This document shows, piece by piece, positions 17,599-26,286 of a DNA stretch of 64,000 nt; position 1 is the first letter of the stretch, and each line of letters begins with the position of its first letter. Under the pieces are notes generated by a model, which was not told the origin of the DNA, did not search any database, and worked only from the letters and a program-made list of their open reading frames with translations. The DNA is from Blastococcus saxobsidens. Lineage in GTDB: Bacteria; Actinomycetota; Actinomycetes; Mycobacteriales; Geodermatophilaceae. Position numbers and translations under genes: made by a program. The stretch spans positions 28,056-92,055 of the forward strand of contig NZ_POQT01000015.1 in assembly GCF_002938435.1 (NCBI RefSeq), given 5' to 3'.

Positions 17599-18797
17599 CT
17601 GACCCGGGCCAGCAACGAGGAGATCAGCGTGATCACCGCCGCGGTGAGGACGGCGGCTTGCACGTTCACGGCATCCGCGATCAGCCCGTCGAGCAGAGCG
17701 GCGGCCGGCCGGGTGCCCAGGAAGGCCAGCCCCCACAGGGCCATCACCCGGCCGCGCAATTCGTCGGGCACCCGGCGCTGGATGCGCGTGGTCAGGACGA
17801 CGGTGGCCAGGATGAAGCCCGTGCCGGCCACCACGAAACCTGCAGTGGCCGAGCCGACCGCAGGACTCAGGGCGACCACGACCAGGCCCGCGGCCAGAAC
17901 CCAGAAGCCGTAGACGCCCAGCGGTCGGAGCGTCACCACCTTCCGGAGCGGTCGCAGGGCGACGACGGCGATCACGGCGCCGACACCGAAGGCGGTGGCG
18001 AACAGTCCCACCGTCTCGTCGCCGCCCCCCAACCCGGCTGCGAGCGCCGGAGTCAGCGTCAGCACCGGGTCGGCGCCGAAGGACACCGCGGCTCCGCCGA
18101 GCATGAGCATGGCCGCCTTGCGGTCGGCCCTCAGGTACCTGAACCCACCGAGGATGCGGACCCGGGCGCTGGGTCTGGCCGCCGCCCGTGGCTTGATGGC
18201 CAACAGGATGACGGCGAATGCCAGGTGCGCCGGTCCTGCGACCGCGAACGCCAGCGCGGGTCCCCCCAGCACTAGCAGGCCGGCGCCGAGGGCCGGACCG
18301 ATCGTTCGGCCCAGGCTGGGTGCCACGGCGTTGAGCGCGAGCGCCTGCTCGAGATCACGAGCCGGCACCAGCGCAGGCACCATGGCCTGCATCGGCGGCA
18401 TGCTCAACGCCCATCCCGTACCGGCGAGGAAGACCGCCACCAGGAGCACGGCCTCGCCGCCGAAGCCCTTCGTCCCACGGACGAGCAGCAACGTCGCCAG
18501 CATCACCACCGTGACACCGGACATCACCCGCCCGGCGATGAGGAGCCGACGGCGGTCGATCCGGTCGGTCAGCGCACCGGCCCAGAGGGAGAACAGCAGC
18601 ATGGGCACGAACTGCGCGGTGCTGACGGCACCGACCATGAGGTTCGATCCGGTGAGGTCGTACATCAGCACGGCAGCGGCGATGTTCTGCACCCACATGC
18701 CGCAGGTGGAGACCACCTTGCCGCCGAGGAAACCCCCGAACATCGGATCTCGCAGGAGCGCCAGTGCCCCCCGGGGTGGTCCCGGCTCGTCCGTCAT
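17583..18797 (-). CDS. MFS transporter (enterobactin-exporter/MFS_3-like)
   Basis: A 404-residue MFS protein; ATG at 18797 was chosen because the membrane domain starts shortly after (LLRDPMFGGFLGGKVVSTCG). WAGALTDRIDRRRLL is motif A. The pattern, with NAVAPSLGRTIGPALGAGLL in the middle and RVPDELRGRVMALWGLAFLG late, is typical of the MFS_3/EntS group of exporters. No good Shine-Dalgarno precedes 18797. The frame stays open to a GTG at 18947, directly next to the GTATAC operator, so a longer form is possible. It diverges from another MFS gene. Confidence 0.8.
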   Translation of the reverse strand: MTDEPGPPRGALALLRDPMFGGFLGGKVVSTCGMWVQNIAAAVLMYDLTGSNLMVGAVSTAQFVPMLLFSLWAGALTDRIDRRRLLIAGRVMSGVTVVMLATLLLVRGTKGFGGEAVLLVAVFLAGTGWALSMPPMQAMVPALVPARDLEQALALNAVAPSLGRTIGPALGAGLLVLGGPALAFAVAGPAHLAFAVILLAIKPRAAARPSARVRILGGFRYLRADRKAAMLMLGGAAVSFGADPVLTLTPALAAGLGGGDETVGLFATAFGVGAVIAVVALRPLRKVVTLRPLGVYGFWVLAAGLVVVALSPAVGSATAGFVVAGTGFILATVVLTTRIQRRVPDELRGRVMALWGLAFLGTRPAAALLDGLIADAVNVQAAVLTAAVITLISSLLARVSYVER

Positions 18798-18948
18798 CGT
18801 GTGCAGGCCAAGCCGCGCCGCCTTCCGGACGGGATGGTCGTCGGTGTCTCGCAGGGTGAACCTACCCAGCACGGCGCTGACGCCTTGTCGGGAGCGGTAC
18901 GCACGCCCCTGGGCACAACACGCTGGTGCGGCCATGGGGCTGGTCACC

Positions 18949-18968
18949 TATGTACGCCTATGTATACA
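18949..18968. promoter_or_regulatory. GTATAC-type operator in a divergent MFS promoter region
   Basis: TGTATACA (18961-18968) is a perfect 8-base palindrome, preceded by a half-like TATGTAC (18949-18955). It lies between a leftward MFS gene (start 18797) and a rightward leader ORF/MFS gene (18998/19078). On the plus strand TACAGT could serve as a -10. The palindrome has the shape of GntR-family operators and matches sites at 20318, 24206, 35412 and 62373. Confidence 0.5.
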
Positions 18969-18997
18969 GTCAGGTGTCGCCCGACGAAGGAGTGCCG

Positions 18998-19081
18998 GTG
19001 CCCTGCCCGACGTCCACCGGTCCTGATGGTCTCCGGGCTGCGCCCTGCTGCGCGGTACCGGCGAGCGAGGCCCGGCCGTGA
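18998..19081 (+). CDS. 27-residue leader ORF coupled to an MFS gene
   Basis: GTG at 18998 follows GAAGGAG (18986-18992), the best ribosome binding site in the region. The frame ends in a TGA that overlaps the GTG of the MFS gene (GTGA at 19078-19081). No similarity was recognised and the peptide is rich in Pro, Ala and Cys. Its likely role, if translated, is to deliver ribosomes to the weakly preceded MFS start. Confidence 0.35.
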   Translation: MPCPTSTGPDGLRAAPCCAVPASEARP

Positions 19082-20295
19082 GGCTCCGGCGCGGCAGGAC
19101 GCCGGCGGGGAGGCCGGAAGGCGACGAGCGTGGCGAGCACCGCGCCCGCCGTGCTGACCGTGACACGCTGGCGCTCTCGACCCTGGCCGTGTTGTTCGCC
19201 TCGGCGCTCGGCCTGTCGAGTGTCGCCCTTCCGTTGCGCGCTCTCGACGCCGGACACGGCGCGGGGATCATCGGACTCCTCGTGGCGCTGTCCGCCTTCG
19301 TCCAGATCGTCACCCGGTCGCGGTTGGGCGCGGTGATGCGCCGCGTTCCGGACAGCGTGCTCCTGGCGTTCGCGCCGGTCGCACTGGCCCTCTGCTTCGC
19401 GGTTGTGCTGGCATCACCGTCCGTGGCTTCGCTGGCGGTGGGCTGGGTCCTGCTCGCCCTCGCTCGGGCCTGCTTCTGGACGGCGGGGCAGACTCATGCG
19501 GTCCGGGGGCGGAGCAGCTCGTTGCGCGGCATGGCGAGGCTCAACTTCTGGGGCAGCCTCGGCGCACTGGTCGGTCCGGTCCTCGCCGGCGTGCTCGCCG
19601 AGTCCGGGATCGAGACTGCGCTCGTCACCGGCATCGCGCTGGCGGGGTTGGGGATCGCACCCTCCCTGGCGCTCGAGCGGTACCCGCCTTTCGCGAAGCG
19701 GCAGGCGAAGGCCAAGGGGGCCATCTGGCGCCGTCCGGGCGTCGACGCGGCCTGTTACTCCGGCGCCACCGCGGGCGCGTGGCGTGGACTGATGGACGGC
19801 TACGTCCCGGTCGTCCTGGAGGCGGCTCGCCACTCGTCGACCACGATCGGGGCCCTGGTGTCGGTGGCCAATGCGACGTCCGTCGTCGGCACGGTCGTCA
19901 TCGGCAAGCTGCGGGCGAGCTGGACCGCTCCCACGTTCGTGCTGTCGACGCTCGCCGCGGGCCTCGGCCTCGCGGTGCTCGGTTACGTCTCCGGTTCGGT
20001 CCCCGTCGCCGCCCTTGCGCTCGGCCTGTCGGGACTGGGTGCGGGGGTCATCCAGACTCTCGGGCCGGCGCTGGCGGCGACGTCCGTGGGGGAACAGGAG
20101 AAGGGGGAAGTCATGGCGGCCTACGGCACCGTGCGCACGTCAGCGATGTTCCTCGCGCCGCTGGCCGTAGCGGGCGGGATCGTCGTCGTGCCGATCCCAC
20201 TCGCGCTGCTGATCGTGGGCGCCGGCCTGGCGTTGCCGTCCTTCGCCGTAGGCTCGCTGAAGCGGGTGCCGGCTCCGGCCCCAACAGCTTCTTGA
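19078..20295 (+). CDS. MFS transporter
   Basis: A 405-residue membrane protein. After a basic 30-residue N-terminus come about 12 hydrophobic segments, with RSRLGAVMRRVPDSVLL as the first cytoplasmic loop and LNFWGSLGALVGPVLAGVLAESG in the fourth to fifth helices. GTG at 19078 has no clear Shine-Dalgarno of its own and overlaps the stop of the 27-residue leader ORF. The substrate is unknown. Given the operator upstream and the amidohydrolase gene directly downstream, import of an island substrate is plausible. Confidence 0.75.
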   Translation: MRLRRGRTPAGRPEGDERGEHRARRADRDTLALSTLAVLFASALGLSSVALPLRALDAGHGAGIIGLLVALSAFVQIVTRSRLGAVMRRVPDSVLLAFAPVALALCFAVVLASPSVASLAVGWVLLALARACFWTAGQTHAVRGRSSSLRGMARLNFWGSLGALVGPVLAGVLAESGIETALVTGIALAGLGIAPSLALERYPPFAKRQAKAKGAIWRRPGVDAACYSGATAGAWRGLMDGYVPVVLEAARHSSTTIGALVSVANATSVVGTVVIGKLRASWTAPTFVLSTLAAGLGLAVLGYVSGSVPVAALALGLSGLGAGVIQTLGPALAATSVGEQEKGEVMAAYGTVRTSAMFLAPLAVAGGIVVVPIPLALLIVGAGLALPSFAVGSLKRVPAPAPTAS

Positions 20296-20317
20296 CGCTC
20301 CGCGGGGGGTATGCAAG

Positions 20318-20327
20318 CGTATACAGA
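20318..20327. promoter_or_regulatory. GTATAC-type operator before the amidohydrolase gene
   Basis: CGTATACAG at 20318-20326 is centred on GTATAC. A TTGACG at 20292-20297 lies upstream, but the spacing to TATACA (22 bases) is too long for a normal promoter, so the exact promoter is unclear. An open frame of 33 codons starts at ATG 20333 and ends overlapping the amidohydrolase GTG (TGA 20432-20434). It has a poor ribosome binding site and is not annotated as a gene. Confidence 0.45.
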
Positions 20328-20430
20328 CCAGGATGGATCGGTCGCCGGCGACCGCAGTCAAGGCCGCGCCGGCATTCGTGAACTGGTGGACGCCGGCTGG
20401 CGTCCCTTCGTACGCGCCTAGGGAGAAACC

Positions 20431-21819
20431 GTGACAGACAACCAGTACGACCTCGTCGTCCGCTCCACCGAGATCTACACACCGGCCGGCCGCGTGAACG
20501 GCCAGATCGCGGTTCGTGGCGAGAAGATCGTCGGCATCCTCGGCCCGGAGGAGCCGGCCGCGGCACGCAAGACGATCGATGCAGGCACGAACCCGGTCAT
20601 CCCCGGCCTGATCGACACGCACTGCCACTTCCGCGACCCGGGCTACACGCACAAGGAGGACTACTACAACGGCACGATCGCCGCGGCCGCCGGCGGCGTG
20701 ACCACGGTCTTCGACATGCCCAACGTCGACCCGCCGACGACCACCGTCGACCGGCTGAAGGCCCACCTCGAGAACGCCCAGTCCAAGGCAGTCGTGGACT
20801 TCGGGCACAACGCCTCGGGCGTCGTCCCGGAGAACATCAAGGGCCTGGCCGAGGCAGGCGCGACCGCGTTCAAGGTCTGGATGATGCAGGACATCGGCCG
20901 CGACTACCCGCACCCGCCCGGCACCTCGCTGACCAACCACGCGATCCTCTACCGGGTGTTCGAGGAGGTCGCCGAGACCGGCCTGCCGCTCTACATCCAT
21001 CCGCACGACCACAACCTCTACGAGCTGTTCGTCGAGCGGGCGCAGAAGCAGTGGGGCATGGACTTCCGCTCCTACGCGCGGGCGCTGCGCGGTGGCGACG
21101 GCGTCGTCCTCAACACCGCCATCTCGACCATCCTCGAGTTCCAGCGGTCGGTGGGCACCAAGCTGCACGTGCTGCACCTGTCCACCCGCGAGGGCGTTCG
21201 AATGGTCCGCGAGGCCAAGGCGCAGGGCCGGCCGATCACGGCCGAGGCCAACCCCTTCGCGATGTTCGTGACCAACGACTGGGCCAACATCGAGAAGAAG
21301 GGCCCGTACGCCCTCGGCTTCTGGGTGCCCGAGGAGGACAACCCCGCGATGTGGGGTGCGGTCGTCGACGGGACCATCGACGTCATCGGCAGCGACCATG
21401 GCCCACACACCAAGGAGGAGAAGGAGGTCGGTTGGACGGACATGTACACCGCCCCCGGTGGCAGCCCGATGATCGAGCAGTACCTCCGCCTCATGCTGAC
21501 CGAGGTGAACAAGGGCCGCCTCACCATGGAGCGGATCGTCGAGATGACGTCCTCGAACCCTGCCAAGCTGACCGGCTTCTACGGCAAGAAGGGCGCCATC
21601 CAGGTCGGTGCCGACGCCGACCTGGTCGTCCTCGACATGGACCACGAAGAGACGCTCCGGGCCGAGCACAGCCACTACCGGTGCGGCTGGATGCCGAGCG
21701 AGGACTTCGAGACCAAGGGCCGTCCGGTCAAGACCATCCTGCGCGGTCGCGTGATCATGGAGGACGGCAACGTCACCGCCGAGAAGGGCTCCGGTCAGCT
21801 GCTGCGCCCGCAGCGCTGA
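20431..21819 (+). CDS. Cyclic amidohydrolase (allantoinase/dihydropyrimidinase/dihydroorotase family)
   Basis: A 462-residue zinc amidohydrolase of the type that opens cyclic amides (hydantoins, dihydropyrimidines, allantoin). Metal site residues are visible: His pair in DTHCHFRDPG (about 62-71), the probable carboxylated Lys in FKVWMMQD (about 147), His in YIHPHDHN and LHVLHLS, and Asp in GSDHGPHTKEE (about 321). GTG at 20431 follows AGGGAGAAAC. It is monocistronic between an operator and a strong terminator. Substrate is not predictable; as the only ring-opening hydrolase in the island it fits cleavage of a hydroxylated N-heterocycle. Confidence 0.88.
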   Translation: MTDNQYDLVVRSTEIYTPAGRVNGQIAVRGEKIVGILGPEEPAAARKTIDAGTNPVIPGLIDTHCHFRDPGYTHKEDYYNGTIAAAAGGVTTVFDMPNVDPPTTTVDRLKAHLENAQSKAVVDFGHNASGVVPENIKGLAEAGATAFKVWMMQDIGRDYPHPPGTSLTNHAILYRVFEEVAETGLPLYIHPHDHNLYELFVERAQKQWGMDFRSYARALRGGDGVVLNTAISTILEFQRSVGTKLHVLHLSTREGVRMVREAKAQGRPITAEANPFAMFVTNDWANIEKKGPYALGFWVPEEDNPAMWGAVVDGTIDVIGSDHGPHTKEEKEVGWTDMYTAPGGSPMIEQYLRLMLTEVNKGRLTMERIVEMTSSNPAKLTGFYGKKGAIQVGADADLVVLDMDHEETLRAEHSHYRCGWMPSEDFETKGRPVKTILRGRVIMEDGNVTAEKGSGQLLRPQR

Positions 21820-21833
21820 GCCCAACGCCCACG

Positions 21834-21874
21834 GCGGGCGGTCGCACCCCTGGCACGGGGTTGCGACCGCCCGC
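21834..21874 (+). terminator. Terminator after the amidohydrolase gene
   Basis: Stem of 13 perfect pairs (GCGGGCGGTCGCA with TGCGACCGCCCGC), extended by CCCC/GGGG across a one-base bulge. The loop is about six bases. No U-tract. It lies 15 bases after the stop, between tail-to-tail genes, and may serve both. Confidence 0.8.
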
Positions 21875-21952
21875 TCGTCGTGTCGGCCCACCTCGTCCGG
21901 CGCGCGCGGAAGCCGCCGCGATCGGGTTCGACGTGCCATGGGGGCTGCCGAG

Positions 21953-23358
21953 TCAGGCGGGTCCGGTTCGCACGGAGGCCCCGCGTCCCCGTCGGCCCGG
22001 CAGCACGAGGCTGAGCAGGGCGGTCGCGACCCAGACCGCGGCGCCGGTCGCGCCGGCGACGACGAACCCCTGTCCGGTCGGCAGCGCATCGCCGGACGGT
22101 GTGTACAGCTGCAGGACCGCGGCGCTCAGTACGCTTCCCATCGAGAACCCCGCCATCCGCAGAACCTGGTTGAACCCCATGGCGCTTCCGCTCTCCGAGG
22201 GGGTACCGCGGCCAGGATGAGTCCGGGCAGGGCGGCGAAGGTGCAGCCGACCCCGAGTCCCGTGAGCCCCATCGCCGCGAACACCGGCCAGAGAGAGTCG
22301 TGCGCGACGGTGAACAGGGACGCGCCGGCAAGGGCCGTCACGGCCCCCAGGGGTAGCACGGCCCGCGGGCCGATCCGGCGGCCGATCAGTGCGGCGCATC
22401 GGCTGCCACCGACGCTGGCCAGGGAGAACGGCAGCAGGGTCAGGCCGGCTACGACCACCGAGGCGCCGAACCCGTATCCCGCTGCGGTCGGTGTCTGCAC
22501 CAGCCGGATGACGATCGAGAACAGCAGATACATGCCGATACCGGTCAGGATCCCGGTGACGGCCGCGGTGAGTACCGGACGGTGACGCAGGAGCCGGACG
22601 TCGACCAGTGGGACGGCGGTGCGCAGCTCCTGGCGAACCCAGACGACCAGCGCGATCAGGGAGCCGGCCGCCAGCGCCGGCAGCTGCCAGGAGGCCACCC
22701 CCCACTGCGGCCCCTGGCTGAGCAGGACGAGGACGCCGGCCAGTCCGGCCCCCAGCAGCAGCGCCCCGAGCACATCGAAGCGCTGCGCGGGTCCTTCGGG
22801 CGGCGCAGGCAGGATCCAGATCGTCAGGAGCGCCGCGACGGCGCACAGCGCCGCCCCCAGCCAGAAACCCGCAGACAGCCCGAAGAGGTCCGTCAGCAGC
22901 CCCGTCACCGGAAAACCGAACCCGACTCCGGCCGTCGTCGTGATCGACAGCATCGCGACGGCCGACCGAGCCCGGTGCACCGGCACGTGGTCCAGGGCGG
23001 TCACCACCGCGAGGGCGGACAGTCCCATGGCGAGGCCCTGGAGGGCCCGCCCGGCCAGCAGTGTGGGAAAGCCGAGCGGCAGGGCCGCCAGGACACAGCC
23101 GGCCAGCACCACGAGCAGGACGCCGACGACGGCCTTCTTCCGCCAGGGTCCGTCTCCCAGCCGTCCCAGGCCCGGCGTGGTCACCGCGGCCACGAGCAGC
23201 GTGACGGTGAGCGCCCACTGTGCAGCCGTGGGGGAGACCCCGTACTCGTGGGCGATGGTGGGGATCAGGGGGACGCCGAGACTGGCGACGAGGGCGGCCA
23301 CCGTCACCACGAACACCAGGGGCGGCACGAGGGCACGGCTGCGGACCGGTTCTCGCAT
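21953..23358 (-). pseudogene. Frameshifted MFS drug/solute exporter (DHA2-like)
   Basis: The reading frame from ATG 23358 (good GGAGGGA upstream) encodes an MFS protein with GLGRLGDGPWRKKAVVG as its motif-A loop and continues to about ILAAVP near 22205. It then goes out of frame and ends at 22126. The rest of the protein (MGFNQVLRMAGFSMGSVLS, then the last two hydrophobic helices) continues in another frame to 21953. The switch falls at a run of five G on the plus strand (22199-22203), so a one-base indel explains it. Either the gene is inactivated, losing its last helices, or this is a homopolymer sequencing error. Intact length would be about 465 residues. Confidence 0.8.
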
Positions 23359-23426
23359 GCGTCCCTCCGCTCTCGCGGTATGGCGCCCGGAGAACGGGGC
23401 GGCCGGCCGCTCCGGGGAGGTGCCGG

Positions 23427-24065
23427 TCAGAACACCGACACCATGACGTCACGGCCTCCGATCGAGAGGTCGGGGCAGGCGCTCAGGGCGACGAGGCAGT
23501 CCATCTCGGCGCGGAAGGTGACATAGGCCCCGTCGCCGTCCGGCGGGCGGAGCCGGCTGTTCGTCATGTGGCCCGACACGGCGTCGATGGACATGTGCTG
23601 GAAGATGTTGAGCGGGCTCGGGATGTCCTCGGGGGCGATCCCGTGCGGCTGGAGCGTCCGGCTCAGGTTCTCCCAGCAGCCGTGGTCGGGCAGTTCCTCC
23701 CACGAGATGTCCCGCAGGAACGACTCCTTCATCAGACCCTTGCGGAAGGCCAGCTCGTGCACCTGCCGGCTGCACATGCCCTTCTGCATGTCGTGGGTGC
23801 CCTCGAAGGTGTCCTCGGTGATCGTCATCATCACCTGGTTCGACTTCGAGTAGAGGACGTGGCCCGCCGTCACGAACAGCGTGTTCTGGTTGGTCTTCGT
23901 GCGCGCCTGGTCGAAGCGGTGGCGCAGGTCGTGTGCGTCGAAGACGACGAAGTCGACGATGGTCCAGCCGCGCACCCGGATGCTCCGACCCGCAGGGACA
24001 CTGGTCGACCACCCGGTGTTCCGGGGGACCACGATCTCCCGGTGGTTCTCCGTGGCGCTGCTCAT
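23427..24065 (-). CDS. DUF1989 / urea carboxylase-associated family protein
   Basis: A 212-residue soluble protein of the DUF1989 family (urea amidolyase-associated proteins; biochemical role not established). ATG at 24065 follows GGAGGAG. Family landmarks include TVPAGRSIRVRGWTIVDFV-type opening (here VPAGRSIRVRG, then VDFVVFDA), LFVTAGHVLYSKSNQVMMTI, CSRQVHELAFRKG and PLNIFQHM. It diverges from a taurine/nitrate-type ABC transporter operon, the usual genomic partner of these proteins. The urea carboxylase and allophanate hydrolase genes that normally accompany them are absent here. Confidence 0.82.
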   Translation of the reverse strand: MSSATENHREIVVPRNTGWSTSVPAGRSIRVRGWTIVDFVVFDAHDLRHRFDQARTKTNQNTLFVTAGHVLYSKSNQVMMTITEDTFEGTHDMQKGMCSRQVHELAFRKGLMKESFLRDISWEELPDHGCWENLSRTLQPHGIAPEDIPSPLNIFQHMSIDAVSGHMTNSRLRPPDGDGAYVTFRAEMDCLVALSACPDLSIGGRDVMVSVF

Positions 24066-24189
24066 GGGGCACTCCTCCGGTATCCGGGCGGCACCGCCGG
24101 GCGGTCCCGGCAGACCCTGACGGGACCGCCGCAGGCACCGAGGCCATGCCTGTTCGACCCGACTCGTCCGTTGCGTGCGGGCCAGGCTA

Positions 24190-24218
24190 TTGACCTTGCG
24201 TCCAGTTGTATACATAGT
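24190..24218 (+). promoter_or_regulatory. Promoter with embedded GTATAC operator, ABC transporter operon
   Basis: TTGACC (24190-24195) and CATAGT (24213-24218) are separated by 17 bases. TTGTATACAT (24206-24215), the best copy of the palindrome, sits between and over the -10, where a repressor would block RNA polymerase. It may also control the divergent DUF1989 gene. Confidence 0.55.
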
Positions 24219-24291
24219 GATGTCCATCTCACGCACACCTGCCGGCGCGGGCGTCGGCCCCAGGACATCCTCGATGAAGGAAGTGATCCGA

Positions 24292-25341
24292 GTGCACGTT
24301 GGACCCGCACGGAACCAGCGGCGAGGGGGCCGAGGCGCCCTCGTCGCGACGCTCACGCTCGTCGCCCTGGTGGCGACCGCGTGTGGCGGTTCGTCGGACG
24401 ACGGCGGCGGCGGAGGGGGAGGGGGAGGGGGCGCCGACAGCGCCGACGGCGGCGACCTCGGCACGCTGAAGGTCGTCACCGTCGTGCCCAACTCGCTGCT
24501 GTTCATCGGCGTCCAGGCCGCCGAGCAGCTCGGCACCTGGGAGGGCACCGGCCTCGAGGTCGAGGTCATCAACGGCACCTCACCGACGGCCGGCCAGATC
24601 ATGGCCTCAGGTGAAGCCGACATCGGGCTGATGGACGGGAACCGGGCTGCCGCCAACATCACGCAGGGCCTCGACGCCACGATCATGGGCTCGGCCATCT
24701 CCCCCTGGGTGCAGTACATCATCGCTAGCAGCGAGTCAGGCGCCACGGAACTCGAGGACCTCAAGGGCGGTACGTTCGGCACCTCGGGTGAGGGCTCTGG
24801 CGGCCACTACGCGACGTACAAGGTGGCCGAGGATCTCGGCTGGTCCGAGGACGAGTGGACGGCAACCCCGCTCGGGAACCTCGAGTCACTGCGCGCCGCC
24901 CTGGCGTCGGGCTCCATCGACGCGTTCGCCTGGAGCAGCACCACGGCCTTCAGCCTCGAAGAGCGGGGCGAGGGCGTCGTGCTGGAGTCAGCCGTCGACT
25001 ACGTCGGCCCGAACCTCTTCGAGTCGTTCGCCGTCATGAACGACGTGGCCGAGGAGCGCCCCGAGGCCTTGCGTGTCTTCTTCGAGGGCTACTACGACGC
25101 CATCGAGCGGATCCAGGAGGACCCGCAGCTGGCCATCGACGTGCTCGTCAACGAGTGGGACGTGGACCCGCAGGCGGCAGAACGGGCCGTCGAGGCTGAC
25201 GTCCCGCTCCTCTCCACGACGGGCGAGGTCTCCGAGGAGGAACTCCAAGGAGTCGCCGAGGCGGTCACCTTCGCCACCGGCGCCGAGGCTCCCGACCCGA
25301 GTGAGTTCTACGAGTACTGGCAGGACGTCCTCGAGGGCTGA
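24292..25341 (+). CDS. ABC transporter substrate-binding lipoprotein, nitrate/sulfonate/taurine (SsuA/TauA) type
   Basis: A 349-residue exported lipoprotein. Longer in-frame starts exist (ATG 24220, ATG 24274), but GTG 24292 has AAGGAAG at the right distance and gives a compact signal: basic RNQRRGGRG, hydrophobic core, lipobox VATACG. A run of ten glycines follows as linker. The mature domain (LKVVTVVPNSLLFIGVQAAEQLGTWEGTGLEVEV region, ASGEADIGLMDGN) is type-II periplasmic binding fold (NMT1/TauA). It captures the substrate for the two permeases and the ATPase downstream. The ligand is unknown. Confidence 0.87.
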   Translation: MHVGPARNQRRGGRGALVATLTLVALVATACGGSSDDGGGGGGGGGGADSADGGDLGTLKVVTVVPNSLLFIGVQAAEQLGTWEGTGLEVEVINGTSPTAGQIMASGEADIGLMDGNRAAANITQGLDATIMGSAISPWVQYIIASSESGATELEDLKGGTFGTSGEGSGGHYATYKVAEDLGWSEDEWTATPLGNLESLRAALASGSIDAFAWSSTTAFSLEERGEGVVLESAVDYVGPNLFESFAVMNDVAEERPEALRVFFEGYYDAIERIQEDPQLAIDVLVNEWDVDPQAAERAVEADVPLLSTTGEVSEEELQGVAEAVTFATGAEAPDPSEFYEYWQDVLEG

Positions 25342-25385
25342 TCCCACCTCCCACGACCCACCACGACGACGAGGCGGTGCGACAG

Positions 25386-26210
25386 ATGGCAGTTCCCTCC
25401 GTGTACGCCGGCCGGCTCGGGGCCTCCACCCGGACCCGCCGGGGGACGTCGCGCGCGGAGGCCAGAGTCTGGCGCACCGCCTTCATCGTCGGCGTGGTGG
25501 TCCTGTGGGAGCTGCTCGCCAGGACGGGCGTGATCGACGAGCGCTTCGCCTCGAAGCCCTCGTCGATCGTGATGGCAGTCCCGCCTCTGCTCTCGGACCC
25601 GCAGGTCCTGGAGGCGTTGGGCATGACGCTCTACGCGGTTGGTGCCAGCTTCGCCATCGGCACGGCGGGCGGCATGCTGGTCGGCGTCATCTTGGGGCTG
25701 CAACCGATGCTGCGCACTGCGTACTTCCCGATCGTCATGATGCTGCTGGGCACGCCGAAGTCGCTGTTCCTCCCCGTGATCATGCTGTTCTTCGGGCTGG
25801 GCGTGGAGTCGGCGATCGTCTTCGGATCGATCCTCACCTTCGTCCACGTGACCGTGAACGTCGTCGCCGGCGTCGACCTGGTCGAGCCGAAGCACCTGAT
25901 GGTGGCGAAGGCATACCGGGCCAGCCGGTGGAAGCGGTTCAGACACGTGATCCTCCCCGGCGCCTCCCCGGGGCTGTTCACCGCCATCTGGCACGGATTG
26001 CGCAACGGCTTCACCGGTGTGGTCATCGCGCAGCTGTTCACGGCCACGGCGGGCATCGGCTATCTGGTCCGCGTGTACAGCAACAACTTCCAGACCGACC
26101 GAGCACTCACGCTCATCCTCATGGTGTCGCTCGTGCTGATCCTCGTCGGCACGGGCTGGAACCACGTCGAGAAGCGGCTGACCAGCTGGCGCCCGGACGC
26201 GACGCAGTGA
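25386..26210 (+). CDS. ABC transporter permease (SsuC/TauC type), first of two
   Basis: A 274-residue membrane protein with about six hydrophobic segments. ATG 25386 is preferred to GTG 25377, because GAGG at 25371 leaves only two bases before the GTG. The ATPase-contact EAA loop is seen as HLMVAKAYRASRWKRFRHVILPGASPG (about residues 170-196). It is separated from the second permease gene by the ATPase gene, so the transporter is probably a permease heterodimer. Confidence 0.87.
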   Translation: MAVPSVYAGRLGASTRTRRGTSRAEARVWRTAFIVGVVVLWELLARTGVIDERFASKPSSIVMAVPPLLSDPQVLEALGMTLYAVGASFAIGTAGGMLVGVILGLQPMLRTAYFPIVMMLLGTPKSLFLPVIMLFFGLGVESAIVFGSILTFVHVTVNVVAGVDLVEPKHLMVAKAYRASRWKRFRHVILPGASPGLFTAIWHGLRNGFTGVVIAQLFTATAGIGYLVRVYSNNFQTDRALTLILMVSLVLILVGTGWNHVEKRLTSWRPDATQ

Positions 26211-26286
26211 CCGTCGTCGCCCGGCACGAGTTCCGCACCCGGGTTGGTCCCCGCGGCCACGAGAGAATCACAGGAAGGCGGACGTC

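Noticed and set aside
23949..24010. Riboswitch-like leader for the DUF1989 gene (guanidine or similar)
   Set aside because: The sequence here is inside the DUF1989 coding region, and the true upstream region (24066-24205) shows no conserved riboswitch core that I can recognise.
24175..24291. Longer N-terminus of the TauA-type lipoprotein (starts at 24220 or 24274)
   Set aside because: These would place about 6-24 extra residues before the signal peptide, and one start overlaps the promoter; GTG 24292 has the correct ribosome binding site.
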